DNA of 34,279 bases from Promethearchaeia archaeon (lineage in GTDB: Archaea; Asgardarchaeota; Lokiarchaeia; Sigyniarchaeales; SOKP01). The notes beneath the pieces were generated by a model. It was given only the letters and a program-made list of their open reading frames with translations, ran no database searches and had not been told where the DNA came from. Of this stretch, positions 1 to 7,972 are shown one piece after another. Each line of letters starts with the position of its first letter. Positions within the stretch are counted from its first letter, which is position 1. The stretch spans positions 1 to 34,279 of the forward strand of contig JAHQWP010000091.1 in NCBI GenBank assembly GCA_029856235.1. The letters are read 5' to 3'. The position numbers and the translations under genes were made by a program.

Positions 1-2
1 CC

Positions 3-167
3 TGGTTTGCGATTCATATAATTGTTGAAAAGGAGAAATTAACTGAAACTATAAGAGCATTGAGAGAAATTGGCGGAAGTGGAGTTGTGGTTAGTCCAAC
101 TTTATTTATTTTTGAAAAAGAACCTAAGCGCTATAAGAATTTACTGAAGAATTTGGAGGATAATTGA
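3..167 (+). CDS. hisG: ATP phosphoribosyltransferase, C-terminal end (partial)
   Basis: This is the 3' end of a gene cut by the left window edge; the open frame runs from base 3 to a TGA at 165-167. The 54 visible residues begin WFAIHIIVEKEKL and include GGSGVVVSP and the EPKRYKNLLKNL tail. This fits the end of HisG, the first enzyme of histidine synthesis, which joins ATP and PRPP. The frame is too short to show the catalytic core, so the call rests on the C-terminal pattern and on its position directly before hisD. The TGA overlaps the hisD ATG by one base, which suggests translational coupling. A regulatory PII-like C-terminal domain (long-form HisG) is possible but cannot be judged from this fragment. 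Confidence 0.75.
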   Translation, partial: WFAIHIIVEKEKLTETIRALREIGGSGVVVSPTLFIFEKEPKRYKNLLKNLEDN

Positions 168-1489
168 TGATTCCAGTTTATTCTTTAAAGGAAGCAGAAA
201 AAACTATATTAATACGTAAATCGATTATCGATACCACCGCATCACCTCAAATAAACGAGCAGATCATCAAGATCTTTGGAAAGGCTTTAACTTTACAAGA
301 AGTTGTTAAGCGAATCATTAATGATGTTAGTAAAAAAGGTGATCTTGCACTTATTGAATGGACTAAGAAATTAGACAAAAACGATATCTCTAATTCAATT
401 GAAGTTAAAGTTGATAAAATGGAAGAGGCTCAAAATAGTATAGATCCAAAAATAAAGGAAGTTTTAATTAAAACTAGAAATAGAATTTTAGCCTTTCACA
501 GGAAACAACCTATTTCTTCTTGGACTACGAATGAATTAGGGGGAAGTTTAGGTCAAATAATAACTCCCATCCAAATTGTAGGATTTTATGTCCCGGGAGG
601 TTCTGCACCGCTTCCATCGACTGTTATTCATAGCGTTTGTCCGGCAATTGTAGCAGGTGTTGAAGAAATAGTAATTGTAAGTCCCCCTCCCATTTCTCCC
701 ATAATATTAGCTACTTGTAATTTAATGCGTGAGTTTAATGTAAAACTTAGAGTTTTTCAGATAGGAGGAGCCCAAGCAATTGCAGCTCTAGCGTTCGGAA
801 CAGAATCAGTTCCAAAGGTTAATAAAATCGTAGGACCCGGCAATATTTTTGTAACTTTAGCCAAGCGAGAAGTATTTGGGGTTGTAGGAATTGATGGTAT
901 CGCAGGTCCGACTGAAGCGGTTATTATAGCTGACCAGTCAGCAGATCCTGAATTAATCGCGTCTGATTTACTCGCTCAAGCCGAACACGATTTTTTATCT
1001 ATCCCAATTTTACTGACAACAAGTGCGGATCTAGCAAGTATGGTTAAAAATTCAATTGAAGAGCAATTACCAAAATTATCTCGTGCAGAAAGAGCTTTAT
1101 ACGCGATCGAAAATAATGGGGGAATTGTTTTGGTTGCTAACATTGAGGAGGCTATATCTGTGATTAATGAATTTGCCCCAGAACACTTATCTATTGTAAC
1201 TGAAAACCCACAAGAGGTTTTACCACAAATAAGAAACTCTGGAGGTGTTTTTTTAGGCGAATCTTCTTGTGAAGTAATGGGTGATTATATTGCTGGCCCC
1301 AGTCACGTAATGCCAACAGGTGGTGCCGCTAAATTTTCTTCACCATTATCGGTATTGGACTTCGTTAAAATTACCAGCCTTGTTGCTTTAGATAAGGAAA
1401 CCGTTAAAACCATAGCACCTATAGCGGAAGCATTAGCCCGCAATGAAAAACTTACCGCTCATTCAGAAGCTGCTAGGAGGAGAATTTAA
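167..1489 (+). CDS. hisD: Histidinol dehydrogenase
   Basis: This NAD-dependent zinc enzyme catalyses the last two oxidations, L-histidinol to L-histidine. At 440 residues it is full length for the family. The family signatures are clear: VPGGSAPLPSTV near residue 142, GPGNIFVTLAKR, GIAGPTEAV, AQAEHD near 270 (Gln and His zinc ligands), EFAPEHLSI near 338 (catalytic Glu-His), GDYIAGPSHVMPTGG near 372 (Asp ligand) and a C-terminal LTAHSEAARRR (His ligand near 431). The ORF track starts at TTG 164, but ATG 167 is better placed after the GGAGGA at 155-160. It overlaps hisG upstream and hisC downstream by one base each, so it is an internal cistron of the his operon. Confidence 0.97.
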   Translation: MIPVYSLKEAEKTILIRKSIIDTTASPQINEQIIKIFGKALTLQEVVKRIINDVSKKGDLALIEWTKKLDKNDISNSIEVKVDKMEEAQNSIDPKIKEVLIKTRNRILAFHRKQPISSWTTNELGGSLGQIITPIQIVGFYVPGGSAPLPSTVIHSVCPAIVAGVEEIVIVSPPPISPIILATCNLMREFNVKLRVFQIGGAQAIAALAFGTESVPKVNKIVGPGNIFVTLAKREVFGVVGIDGIAGPTEAVIIADQSADPELIASDLLAQAEHDFLSIPILLTTSADLASMVKNSIEEQLPKLSRAERALYAIENNGGIVLVANIEEAISVINEFAPEHLSIVTENPQEVLPQIRNSGGVFLGESSCEVMGDYIAGPSHVMPTGGAAKFSSPLSVLDFVKITSLVALDKETVKTIAPIAEALARNEKLTAHSEAARRRI

Positions 1490-2613
1490 TGCCAAAAATT
1501 AAAACTGTAGAGCATATCAGTTCAATAGAGTGTTATGACGGAGTTAAACCTTTAGATGCTATTGCAGTAGAATTAAATATCCCCGTTTCCAAAATAATTA
1601 AGCTTGATGGGAACGAAAATCCTTACGAGCCACTTCCGGAGGTGTTAGAAGCATTAAGCTCCCTCAAAAATATTGGTCAATATCCAGACCCATTATGCTT
1701 AAACTTAATAGAACTATTATCAAAAAAAGAAAATTTGGAAGCTAACAACTTTATGGTAAGTTCAGGATCTGATGAATTAATCGAATTGCTAATAAAAGCG
1801 TACGCAAATCCTTCAGACACAATTCTCTCTGTTTCTCCTACTTTTGGCATGATTTCATTTTTAGCTCAAGTACAAGGTATTAAAAACATATCAGTTTCCC
1901 AACAAATTGTTAAAAAAGAGTCGTTTGCTCGCTACGTACTCGACGAGGATCAATTTCTAGATGAAGCGAAACGGTCGAAAATCGCATTTATCGCTCGTCC
2001 AAATAACCCTGATGGAAATGTTGTATCAGATAAATTTGTTGAGCGCTTAGTATCTCTCCCTATTTTAGTTGTCATTGATGAAGCTTATATAGAATTCTCA
2101 AGTTTTCAAAGCCTTGCTAAATTAGTCCCTCAACACGAGAATCTTGTTGTTCTTCGAACATTTAGTAAAGCTTACGGTTTAGGAGGGTTACGAGTTGGAT
2201 ATGGTATTATGCCAAACGACATCCGAAAAGTCTTAGTATCAATTAAACAACCTTATAACGTTAATATTGCTGGACAAAGGGCGGCAATAGCAGCATTATC
2301 TAGCCCACTAGTAGATCAAAGAATAAAAGAAATGAAAAAAACAAGAGAGTGGTTCATCGATCAGCTTAAATTAGTTCAAAAACAATACAAAAACTTTTGG
2401 ATCCACCCGAGTGAAGCTTGCTATGTGCTACTCACCTTTGAATCTCCTGATATTCCGAAGAAACTTTATTCACATTTCTATTCTAAGGGCATTTTAGTGC
2501 GATATTATTCTTCAACAGATATGATTAATAACCTTAGGATTAGTATTGGGCTCCAAGAAAATATGGTAAAGGTTATTGCTGAACTCAAATTATTTTTAAA
2601 AGGAGGAAATTAA
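1489..2613 (+). CDS. hisC: Histidinol-phosphate aminotransferase
   Basis: This PLP-dependent fold-type I aminotransferase converts imidazole-acetol phosphate and glutamate to histidinol phosphate. At 374 residues it has normal family length. Visible motifs are KLDGNENPYEPLP at the N-terminus, RPNNPDGN near residue 171, VIDEAYIEF near 196 and RTFSKAYGLGGLRVGYG with the PLP-binding Lys near 227, then a C-terminal LRISIGL. The ATG shares its A with the hisD stop and is preceded by AGGAGG at 1475-1480 with 8-base spacing. A shorter HisC-like paralogue lies at 15847-16830; this operon copy is the one expected to serve histidine synthesis. Confidence 0.96.
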   Translation: MPKIKTVEHISSIECYDGVKPLDAIAVELNIPVSKIIKLDGNENPYEPLPEVLEALSSLKNIGQYPDPLCLNLIELLSKKENLEANNFMVSSGSDELIELLIKAYANPSDTILSVSPTFGMISFLAQVQGIKNISVSQQIVKKESFARYVLDEDQFLDEAKRSKIAFIARPNNPDGNVVSDKFVERLVSLPILVVIDEAYIEFSSFQSLAKLVPQHENLVVLRTFSKAYGLGGLRVGYGIMPNDIRKVLVSIKQPYNVNIAGQRAAIAALSSPLVDQRIKEMKKTREWFIDQLKLVQKQYKNFWIHPSEACYVLLTFESPDIPKKLYSHFYSKGILVRYYSSTDMINNLRISIGLQENMVKVIAELKLFLKGGN

Positions 2614-2614
2614 A

Positions 2615-3220
2615 ATGGACCGTCAATCAAACCAAGAAAGAAAAACAAAAGAATCTACAATTAACATCTTGCTTAACTTAGATGGCTCCGGAATTGCGAA
2701 GATAGATACAGGGATAGGTTTTTTCGATCACATGTTAAGTCACATCGCAGTTCATGGAATTTTTGACATTGAAGTGAAAGCTAATGGAGATTTACACGTC
2801 GACACTCATCATACCATTGAAGATGTAGGGATAGTGTTAGGAAACGCTTTTAAGGAAGCAATTGGAGATAAAGTAGGTATAAGACGCATTGGATACTCTT
2901 ATGTTCCAATGGATGAAGCTTTAGCATTAGTCGTAGTTGATTTTTCTAATCGCCCTTATTCACTTATTGATATACCGTGGACGGGTAAATATTTTGGGAA
3001 AAATCAAGACGAATTGATTCCTCTTACTTTAATAGAGCACTTTTTACAAACTTTTGCTATTAATGCAAGCATAACTCTACACGTGAAAGTGCTTTCTGGG
3101 AAAGACGATCATCACATAGCAGAGTCAGTTTTTAAGGCCCTTGGATGCTCACTTGATAAAGCATCTCGATTGGATTCTAAGCGAAAAGGTATTGTCCCAT
3201 CAACTAAGGGAGTATTATGA
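2615..3220 (+). CDS. hisB: Imidazoleglycerol-phosphate dehydratase
   Basis: HisB dehydrates imidazole glycerol phosphate to imidazole acetol phosphate with bound manganese. It is a single-domain archaeal form of 201 residues, without the phosphatase domain fused in enteric bacteria. The metal-binding histidine clusters are all present: FFDHMLSHIAVHG near residue 37, VDTHHTIEDVG near 63, LIEHFLQTFA near 140 and DDHHIAESVFKALG near 165. The start lies one base after the hisC stop and is preceded by AGGAGG at 2601-2606. The N-terminus carries the usual R-T-K-E-S-T pattern. A 40-base gap separates it from hisH, the largest gap in this operon. Confidence 0.96.
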   Translation: MDRQSNQERKTKESTINILLNLDGSGIAKIDTGIGFFDHMLSHIAVHGIFDIEVKANGDLHVDTHHTIEDVGIVLGNAFKEAIGDKVGIRRIGYSYVPMDEALALVVVDFSNRPYSLIDIPWTGKYFGKNQDELIPLTLIEHFLQTFAINASITLHVKVLSGKDDHHIAESVFKALGCSLDKASRLDSKRKGIVPSTKGVL

Positions 3221-3260
3221 GTAAACTACACAAATAGGCAATAAGTCTAAGGAACTAATT

Positions 3261-3869
3261 ATGATTACAATAGTTGATTATGGGGTTGGGAACTTAAGAT
3301 CAGTTCAACGAGCAATTCAAAGGTATTATAAGGAAGTAATAATATCTAACGAAGAAGAACAAATAACAAAAGCAAAGGGTATTGTGTTACCTGGTGTGGG
3401 AGCGTTTGGAGATGCTGTCGAAGAACTGAAGCGAAAAGGCTTATTTGAATTACTAAAACAGGTTATCCCGACTAAACCAACCTTAGGAATATGTTTAGGG
3501 ATGCAATTATTACTTAATAAATCAGAGGAAAGTCCCGGAGTTGAAGGTCTAGGAATCGTTCCCGGAGATGTGAGGAAGCTTGAACTCACAGAATCAATTC
3601 GAGTTCCGCACACGGGATGGAATCGTGTAACTGGAATCAAAGAACCGTATTTTTCGGGATTTGCTTATTTCAACCATACATATTATTGTGATGTTGCGGA
3701 CAAAAATATTGTAACTGCCTTTTCTTTACATGGTATAAGATTTTGCGTTATTTTTACTTATGAAAAAATACTAGCATTACAGTTTCATCCAGAAAAGAGT
3801 AAGATTTTAGGAGAAAATATATTGAAATATTGGGTAAGATCACTTAAAAATCAGGTGAATAAAAAATAA
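3261..3869 (+). CDS. hisH: Imidazole glycerol phosphate synthase, glutaminase subunit
   Basis: This class I glutamine amidotransferase supplies ammonia to the HisF cyclase. The catalytic triad is visible: the Cys nucleophile in GICLGMQLL (about residue 78) and His-Glu in LQFHPEKS (about 176 and 178). The oxyanion strand PGVGAFGDA and PHTGWNRV are also present. At 202 residues it is normal length. The substrate-facing [10 protein letters not shown] replaces the more usual F-V-H-S-Y-Y, a mild divergence. The 3' end encodes an AGGTGA at 3853-3858 that looks like the ribosome-binding site of the next gene, whose first codon overlaps the hisH TAA. Its partner HisF is part of a HisA-HisF fusion immediately downstream. 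Confidence 0.95.
   Translation: MITIVDYGVGNLRSVQRAIQRYYKEVIISNEEEQITKAKGIVLPGVGAFGDAVEELKRKGLFELLKQVIPTKPTLGICLGMQLLLNKSEESPGVEGLGIVPGDVRKLELTESIRVPHTGWNRVTGIKEPYFSGFAYFNHTYYCDVADKNIVTAFSLHGIRFCVIFTYEKILALQFHPEKSKILGENILKYWVRSLKNQVNKK
3853..3858 (+). promoter_or_regulatory. Shine-Dalgarno site that decides the hisA-hisF start
   Basis: AGGTGA, a full match to the archaeal anti-Shine-Dalgarno complement, lies 7 bases before an ATA codon at 3866-3868. It lies 28 bases before the first ATG (3887), too far to serve that ATG. It sits inside the end of hisH. Confidence 0.6.
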
Positions 3870-5368
3870 AAACACTTATTCCAGCAATGGATATTAGAGA
3901 AGGAAAGGTTATAAGGCTTACGCAAGGTGATTTTTCCAAGCAGATTACATATTCTAATGATCCCATAGCCATTCTAAGACAATTTATAGAAGCTGGAGCT
4001 TTGTGGATTCATGTGGTTAATTTGGATGGAGCTTTAACAGGAGATTTTCGTGAGAATCTTTCCTATCCCGTTATATTGAATCTTGTTACACTTTCAAAAC
4101 AGGCGGGAGTAAAAATTCAAATTGGTGGAGGAATCAGGAACATTGAAATCGTTAAGTTACTGATAGATAAAGGTGTTGACAGAATAATACTAGGTACCAT
4201 CGCGTTGGATGATGAAAAGCTTCTTAACATCTTAGCGAAACAAGATAAAAACAGAATTGCCATCGCTTTAGATGTTTATAATAGAAAGATACGTATTAAG
4301 GGTTGGCGATTAGATTCCAATTTAGATATTTTTACCGTTTTATTTAAAATGGAAAATTTAGGAATCCGCAATTTTATCGTTACAGATATAATGAAAGATG
4401 GTACTTCGAAGGGTCTAAATACTAATCTGTTTTTAGAATTAATAGAGAATAAAAAACCAGACACTAGAATCATTGCATCAGGGGGAGTTTCAAACATGAA
4501 CGATGTTAAAAATGCGTTACAGTATGCTGATGGCGTAATTGTTGGAAAAGCTTTATATAACGGGAACATCTCTCTAACAGCTTTAGGCACATTCCTGGAT
4601 GATCTTTATACTTCAAGACTTATAAAAAGGATAATCCCTTGCCTAGATGTAAAAAATGGGAGAGTTGTTAAAGGAGTAAAATTCAAAAATTTACGAGATA
4701 GTGGAGATCCTGTTGAGTTAGCTCGATTTTATAACGATAATGGAGCGGATGAATTAGTTTTCTTAGACATCTCAGCAACTCTAGAAGGACGCAAGAGTAT
4801 GCTTAATACAATTCGATCAGTAGCAGAAGAAATCTTCATTCCTTTAACTGTCGGTGGTGGAATAAAAACTATTGAGGATATGACTGAAATAATCAAAGCG
4901 GGTGCTGAGAAAGTTAGTATAAACTCAGCAGCTATAAATGATCCAAACCTAATAACTAAAGGTGCGAAAAAATTTGGCTCTCAATGTATAGTTGTAGCAA
5001 TCGACGCTAAAAAAAAAGGTGAATCGTGGGAAGTTTATTCTCGTAGTGGTACAGAACCTACAGGACTGGATGTATTAGAATGGGTAAAAACGGTTGTAGA
5101 TAAAGGAGCGGGAGAGCTCTTAGTTACTAGCATGGATAGAGATGGTACAAATTCAGGATATGATCTTGATTTAACTCGAGCGATTACCGACATTGTTTCT
5201 GTTCCCGTGATCGCATCAGGGGGTGCTGGAAATAAAGAGCACTTTCTAGAGGCTATCAATAACGGCGCTGAAGCAGTATTGGCTGCTTCCTTATTTCATT
5301 TTAACATTCTGAAAATCCCTGACTTAAAGGAATATTTGAACACCCACGACGTTCTAGTAAGAATTTAG
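3866..5368 (+). CDS. hisA-hisF: HisA-HisF fusion: ProFAR isomerase joined to IGP synthase cyclase
   Basis: One open frame encodes two complete (beta/alpha)8 barrels. Residues 1 to about 248 are His[27 protein letters not shown], a second catalytic Asp near 136 in IALDVY, and [11 protein letters not shown]. Residues from about 251 are His[18 protein letters not shown] with Asp 261, [19 protein letters not shown] with Asp 380, [13 protein letters not shown] and IASGGAG. The spacing of 119 between the HisF aspartates equals that in the free enzyme. No linker is seen: LDDLY of HisA runs straight into [10 protein letters not shown], and no ATG, GTG or TTG lies near the HisF boundary. The ORF track starts at ATG 3887, which deletes strand beta-1. 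Reading from ATA 3866 gives [14 protein letters not shown], the canonical HisA N-terminus with the catalytic Asp at residue 9. The product would catalyse two consecutive histidine steps and still need HisH. Confidence 0.9.
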   Translation: MKTLIPAMDIREGKVIRLTQGDFSKQITYSNDPIAILRQFIEAGALWIHVVNLDGALTGDFRENLSYPVILNLVTLSKQAGVKIQIGGGIRNIEIVKLLIDKGVDRIILGTIALDDEKLLNILAKQDKNRIAIALDVYNRKIRIKGWRLDSNLDIFTVLFKMENLGIRNFIVTDIMKDGTSKGLNTNLFLELIENKKPDTRIIASGGVSNMNDVKNALQYADGVIVGKALYNGNISLTALGTFLDDLYTSRLIKRIIPCLDVKNGRVVKGVKFKNLRDSGDPVELARFYNDNGADELVFLDISATLEGRKSMLNTIRSVAEEIFIPLTVGGGIKTIEDMTEIIKAGAEKVSINSAAINDPNLITKGAKKFGSQCIVVAIDAKKKGESWEVYSRSGTEPTGLDVLEWVKTVVDKGAGELLVTSMDRDGTNSGYDLDLTRAITDIVSVPVIASGGAGNKEHFLEAINNGAEAVLAASLFHFNILKIPDLKEYLNTHDVLVRI

Positions 5369-5415
5369 TTGTAATTATCATAAAGACAAGAAAAAGGTTA
5401 AGAAAGTTATAATAA

Positions 5416-6123
5416 TTACTGATTTACTCCTATAAACAAACCTCTCTCTTTCATCAAACCGTCTTTTAGGTATTCCGATTTAAAATTAGCTTTTTCCATA
5501 ATCTCGAGAGTTTTATCGTGCTCAAATAAACCTAATTCGTGTATATCGACAAAATGTTTGATATATCCATTTTTTTCAGCAATTAAGTAATGCATTTCCA
5601 TTATAGATAAGTCTCCTTCTACCTTTGTCGAGTTAAGTCTCGCAATTTTGACATCTTCCCCGTCGTACGTAGTCATTCCAGGTACTCCAACCCAGAACGC
5701 AGATTTTGTAAACCATGGTTCCACAATTAGCACACCCCCCTTTTTCAAATGATTTGTAAAGTTCATGAGGGTTTTTTCTAAATTATCGTAAGTTTTTACG
5801 TAACCAATGGAGCTAAATAAGCATAAGATCACATCAAATTCTATGTTTAGATCGAAATCTACCATATCACCTTGTTTGAAACTCACACCTTCAACTTTAG
5901 TTTTAGCAACTTCTACCATTTCTTTGTTGATATCGATACCCGTACAAGCAAATTCGTCTCTAAAGTATTTTATATGCATTCCTGTCCCGCATCCTACATC
6001 AAGGAGATTATTTCCATCCGAAGTTTTATATTTCTTTATTAAGTTTTGAATTGTTTCAGCTTCTGCCTTATAATCCTTCCAATGGTAAATTAAATCGTAA
6101 TATTTAGCCAATTCTTTATACAT
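5416..6123 (-). CDS. SAM-dependent N-methyltransferase, TylM1/DesVI-like
   Basis: This is a class I (Rossmann) methyltransferase of 235 residues. Motif I is NLLDVGCGTGMHIKYF near residue 40, followed by GIDINKEMVEVAK and KQGDMVDFD. The C-terminal half has EPWFTKSAFW, then a D-L-S-I-M-E-M-H-Y strand, HFVDIHELGLFEHD and a final ERGLFIGV. This layout is shared with the amino-sugar N,N-dimethyltransferases TylM1 and DesVI and with glycine/sarcosine-type enzymes. The true substrate is unknown. It converges with the his operon (47-base gap) and lies just downstream of kce on the same strand (26-base gap), so it may be co-transcribed with kce and kal, though no metabolic link is evident. Confidence 0.75.
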   Translation of the reverse strand: MYKELAKYYDLIYHWKDYKAEAETIQNLIKKYKTSDGNNLLDVGCGTGMHIKYFRDEFACTGIDINKEMVEVAKTKVEGVSFKQGDMVDFDLNIEFDVILCLFSSIGYVKTYDNLEKTLMNFTNHLKKGGVLIVEPWFTKSAFWVGVPGMTTYDGEDVKIARLNSTKVEGDLSIMEMHYLIAEKNGYIKHFVDIHELGLFEHDKTLEIMEKANFKSEYLKDGLMKERGLFIGVNQ

Positions 6124-6149
6124 AAGTTAAATCCTTTGATTTTTATTGT

Positions 6150-6980
6150 TTATTTTCTTAAACCTAATATTTTCCTTGCTTCGTAAGAAGAAGCAATTTC
6201 TCTTTCTAGTCCCATTGAAATCTCAACTACTTTTTCCACTAATTGACTATTAGATTCTGCTAATACTCCCTTAGAGAGGTATAAATTGTCTTCAAATCCT
6301 ACTCGAGCATGACCCCCTAGCTTGATTGATAACGTAACCATAGGAAACTCATGTTTTCCTATAGCACCGACACAGTAAGTTGATCCTTGAGGAATACTAT
6401 TTACTAAAAAACGCAAGTCGCGTTCTGTAGCGTTGATTCCACCAATTACTCCTAACATAAAGTTGAAGTGCATTGGTTCTTTTATGTATCCTTTCTTGTG
6501 AAGTCTTAATGTCATATCGATCATTCCTTTATCAAAGCATTCGAGTTCTGGTTTGACTCCACGGGAATTCATTTCTTTTGCAAAAGATATTATTGTATTT
6601 TCTGTATTAACAAAAATATCGTCACCACCACCAAAATTCATCGTTCCCATATCTAACGTGGCCATTTCGGGTTGTGGATTGGTGAATATTGGTTGTATTC
6701 TCTCTTCATTACTCATTCCTATGGCACCCCCAGTCGATGGAAGAATGATAACATCGGGAATTCGTTTTCTAATTTCATCAACACAAGCTTGAAAACGTTT
6801 TAAATCTTGTGTGGGAGTGCCGTCATCATCTCTTACATGTAAATGGATAATGCTTGCTCCAGCTAAAAAAGACTTTTCTGCTTCGATACCTATTTCTCTA
6901 ACGCTATATGGGATGTTTGGATTATTCTCTTTTGTTACTTCGGCGCCACATATTGCAGCAGTTATAATTAATTTTTCCAT
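6150..6980 (-). CDS. kce: 3-keto-5-aminohexanoate cleavage enzyme
   Basis: This BKACE-family zinc enzyme condenses 3-keto-5-aminohexanoate with acetyl-CoA to give acetoacetate and 3-aminobutyryl-CoA in anaerobic lysine fermentation. The frame shows MEKLIITAAICGAEVTKE at the start, ASIIHLHVRDDDGTPTQ with the two zinc-binding histidines, LPSTGGAIGMSNEERIQP, FGGGDDIFVNTENTI, PMHFNFMLGVIGG, GKHEFPM and GGHARVGFEDNLYLSKG. These follow the lysine-pathway Kce subgroup closely. The ORF track begins at 7034, inside kal; the family start is the ATG at 6980, although ATG 6989 (MMYMEKL), two bases after the kal stop, is also possible. Kal directly upstream on the same strand supports the lysine-specific assignment over other BKACE activities. 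Confidence 0.9.
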   Translation of the reverse strand: MEKLIITAAICGAEVTKENNPNIPYSVREIGIEAEKSFLAGASIIHLHVRDDDGTPTQDLKRFQACVDEIRKRIPDVIILPSTGGAIGMSNEERIQPIFTNPQPEMATLDMGTMNFGGGDDIFVNTENTIISFAKEMNSRGVKPELECFDKGMIDMTLRLHKKGYIKEPMHFNFMLGVIGGINATERDLRFLVNSIPQGSTYCVGAIGKHEFPMVTLSIKLGGHARVGFEDNLYLSKGVLAESNSQLVEKVVEISMGLEREIASSYEARKILGLRK

Positions 6981-6990
6981 ATACATCATA

Positions 6991-7374
6991 TTACTTTTTT
7001 CTTTGTTTCTCTCTTGGAACAACACAAGTTCCACTTGCTTTGCATACTACAATAGGTTCTTTTAAGAAATCGGCAGCAGAATCATTTATCTCTGGTTTTA
7101 ATGTAATATCTTTTCTTGCCTCAAAAATCATCTTTCTTGAAGTGTTACCTATTTCAATAATTTTTCCTTCAGCTTCAATATAATCACCAGCATAAACGGG
7201 AGCTAAAAATTCAATGCTGTCATAAGCCCGAAATAAGCCCTCATCTCCATCGTTTTTAATTAATAACTCAGTAGCAACATCTCCAAACAATTCTAATATT
7301 TTAGCACCATCAACTAAATTTCCACCATAATGAGCATCGTTTAAACTCATCCTTACTCTAATTAATGATTTCAT
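6991..7374 (-). CDS. kal: 3-aminobutyryl-CoA ammonia-lyase
   Basis: Kal is a small hot-dog-fold enzyme that removes ammonia from 3-aminobutyryl-CoA to give crotonyl-CoA, the step after Kce. At 127 residues it matches the family length. The signature stretch [18 protein letters not shown] followed by [19 protein letters not shown] and [12 protein letters not shown] is typical of Kal rather than a generic thioesterase. Its stop is two bases from ATG 6989 at the start of kce, so the two are an operon in pathway-reverse order. The other lysine enzymes (lysine 2,3-aminomutase, beta-lysine 5,6-aminomutase, 3,5-diaminohexanoate dehydrogenase) are not in the window. Confidence 0.88.
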   Translation of the reverse strand: MKSLIRVRMSLNDAHYGGNLVDGAKILELFGDVATELLIKNDGDEGLFRAYDSIEFLAPVYAGDYIEAEGKIIEIGNTSRKMIFEARKDITLKPEINDSAADFLKEPIVVCKASGTCVVPREKQRKK

Positions 7375-7680
7375 ACTAGTTCATTCCGTTTATTTTTTTT
7401 TCTTAAGACAAAATTATAATCTAATTTCAATATTATCTTATGAAATTAAAAATTTCTTTTATTTTCAGTGTTTTATTATTCTTCAAAAATTTTTGGTTTT
7501 AATGGAAAATTGATTTGAAAGACAAATGTGTTTTTTATCTCATTTATAATATCTAATGACAACTAATTAATTCGTTTTTTATTTAAAAAGGGGATATGAA
7601 ATAAAGTTATATTACATAAAACAAGCTTTTTTCTATTCAAAATAGTATTAGAAAAATAAGAAATTTATGAAACAGAGTTG
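7375..7680. other. AT-rich intergenic region between kal and the zinc-ribbon gene
   Basis: About 300 bases separate two divergent genes and should hold both promoters. The DNA is so AT-rich that TATA boxes cannot be picked with confidence. A 20-codon ORF near 7440 has no ribosome-binding site and is probably chance. No tRNA, repeat or hairpin was seen. Confidence 0.5.
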
Positions 7681-7860
7681 ATGATAATACCTAAATTAAA
7701 ATGTGATATTTGTGGAAATGAAACAGATGTGCCGGTTTGTTGCGAACAATCTATGATGGTGAATGATAATTATTTGTTGTGTTGCTGTAAGTCAGAAGAG
7801 TGTGGTTATCAACCAATTCCAGAGTGTTGCGGTCAAAAAATGAATTACATAGGATCTTGA
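7681..7860 (+). CDS. Small Cys-rich zinc-ribbon protein
   Basis: A 59-residue protein with ten cysteines, starting at ATG 7681 (the track uses the TTG just before). It opens with C-D-I-C, a rubredoxin or zinc-ribbon knuckle. Two similar P-x-C-C-x-x-x-M units follow (VPVCCEQSMM and IPECCGQKMN) either side of a CCCKSEECGY segment. The repeat suggests two metal-binding half-sites. It resembles small rubredoxin- or desulfoferrodoxin-N-like proteins seen in anaerobic archaea, but no specific family is claimed. It stands alone, 120 bases before the sialidase gene. Confidence 0.6.
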   Translation: MIIPKLKCDICGNETDVPVCCEQSMMVNDNYLLCCCKSEECGYQPIPECCGQKMNYIGS

Positions 7861-7972
7861 ACTATAAAAAATAACAAAATAAAATAACAAAAATTAATTT
7901 TTATATTATCACGTAAATTTATTATTAAATAGTTCAAATCTTAAACTAAACTTCAATAAAAGAGAGATAAAA

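Noticed and set aside
4590-4640. Separate hisF gene starting near the HisA-HisF junction
   Set aside because: No ATG, GTG or TTG lies in frame near the boundary and no ribosome-binding site is present; the only nearby candidate is a CTG within the HisA helix.
3326-5259. Minus-strand ORFs at 3326-3640, 4276-4590 and 5035-5259
   Set aside because: They lie wholly inside hisH and hisA-hisF, have no family features and are antisense shadows.
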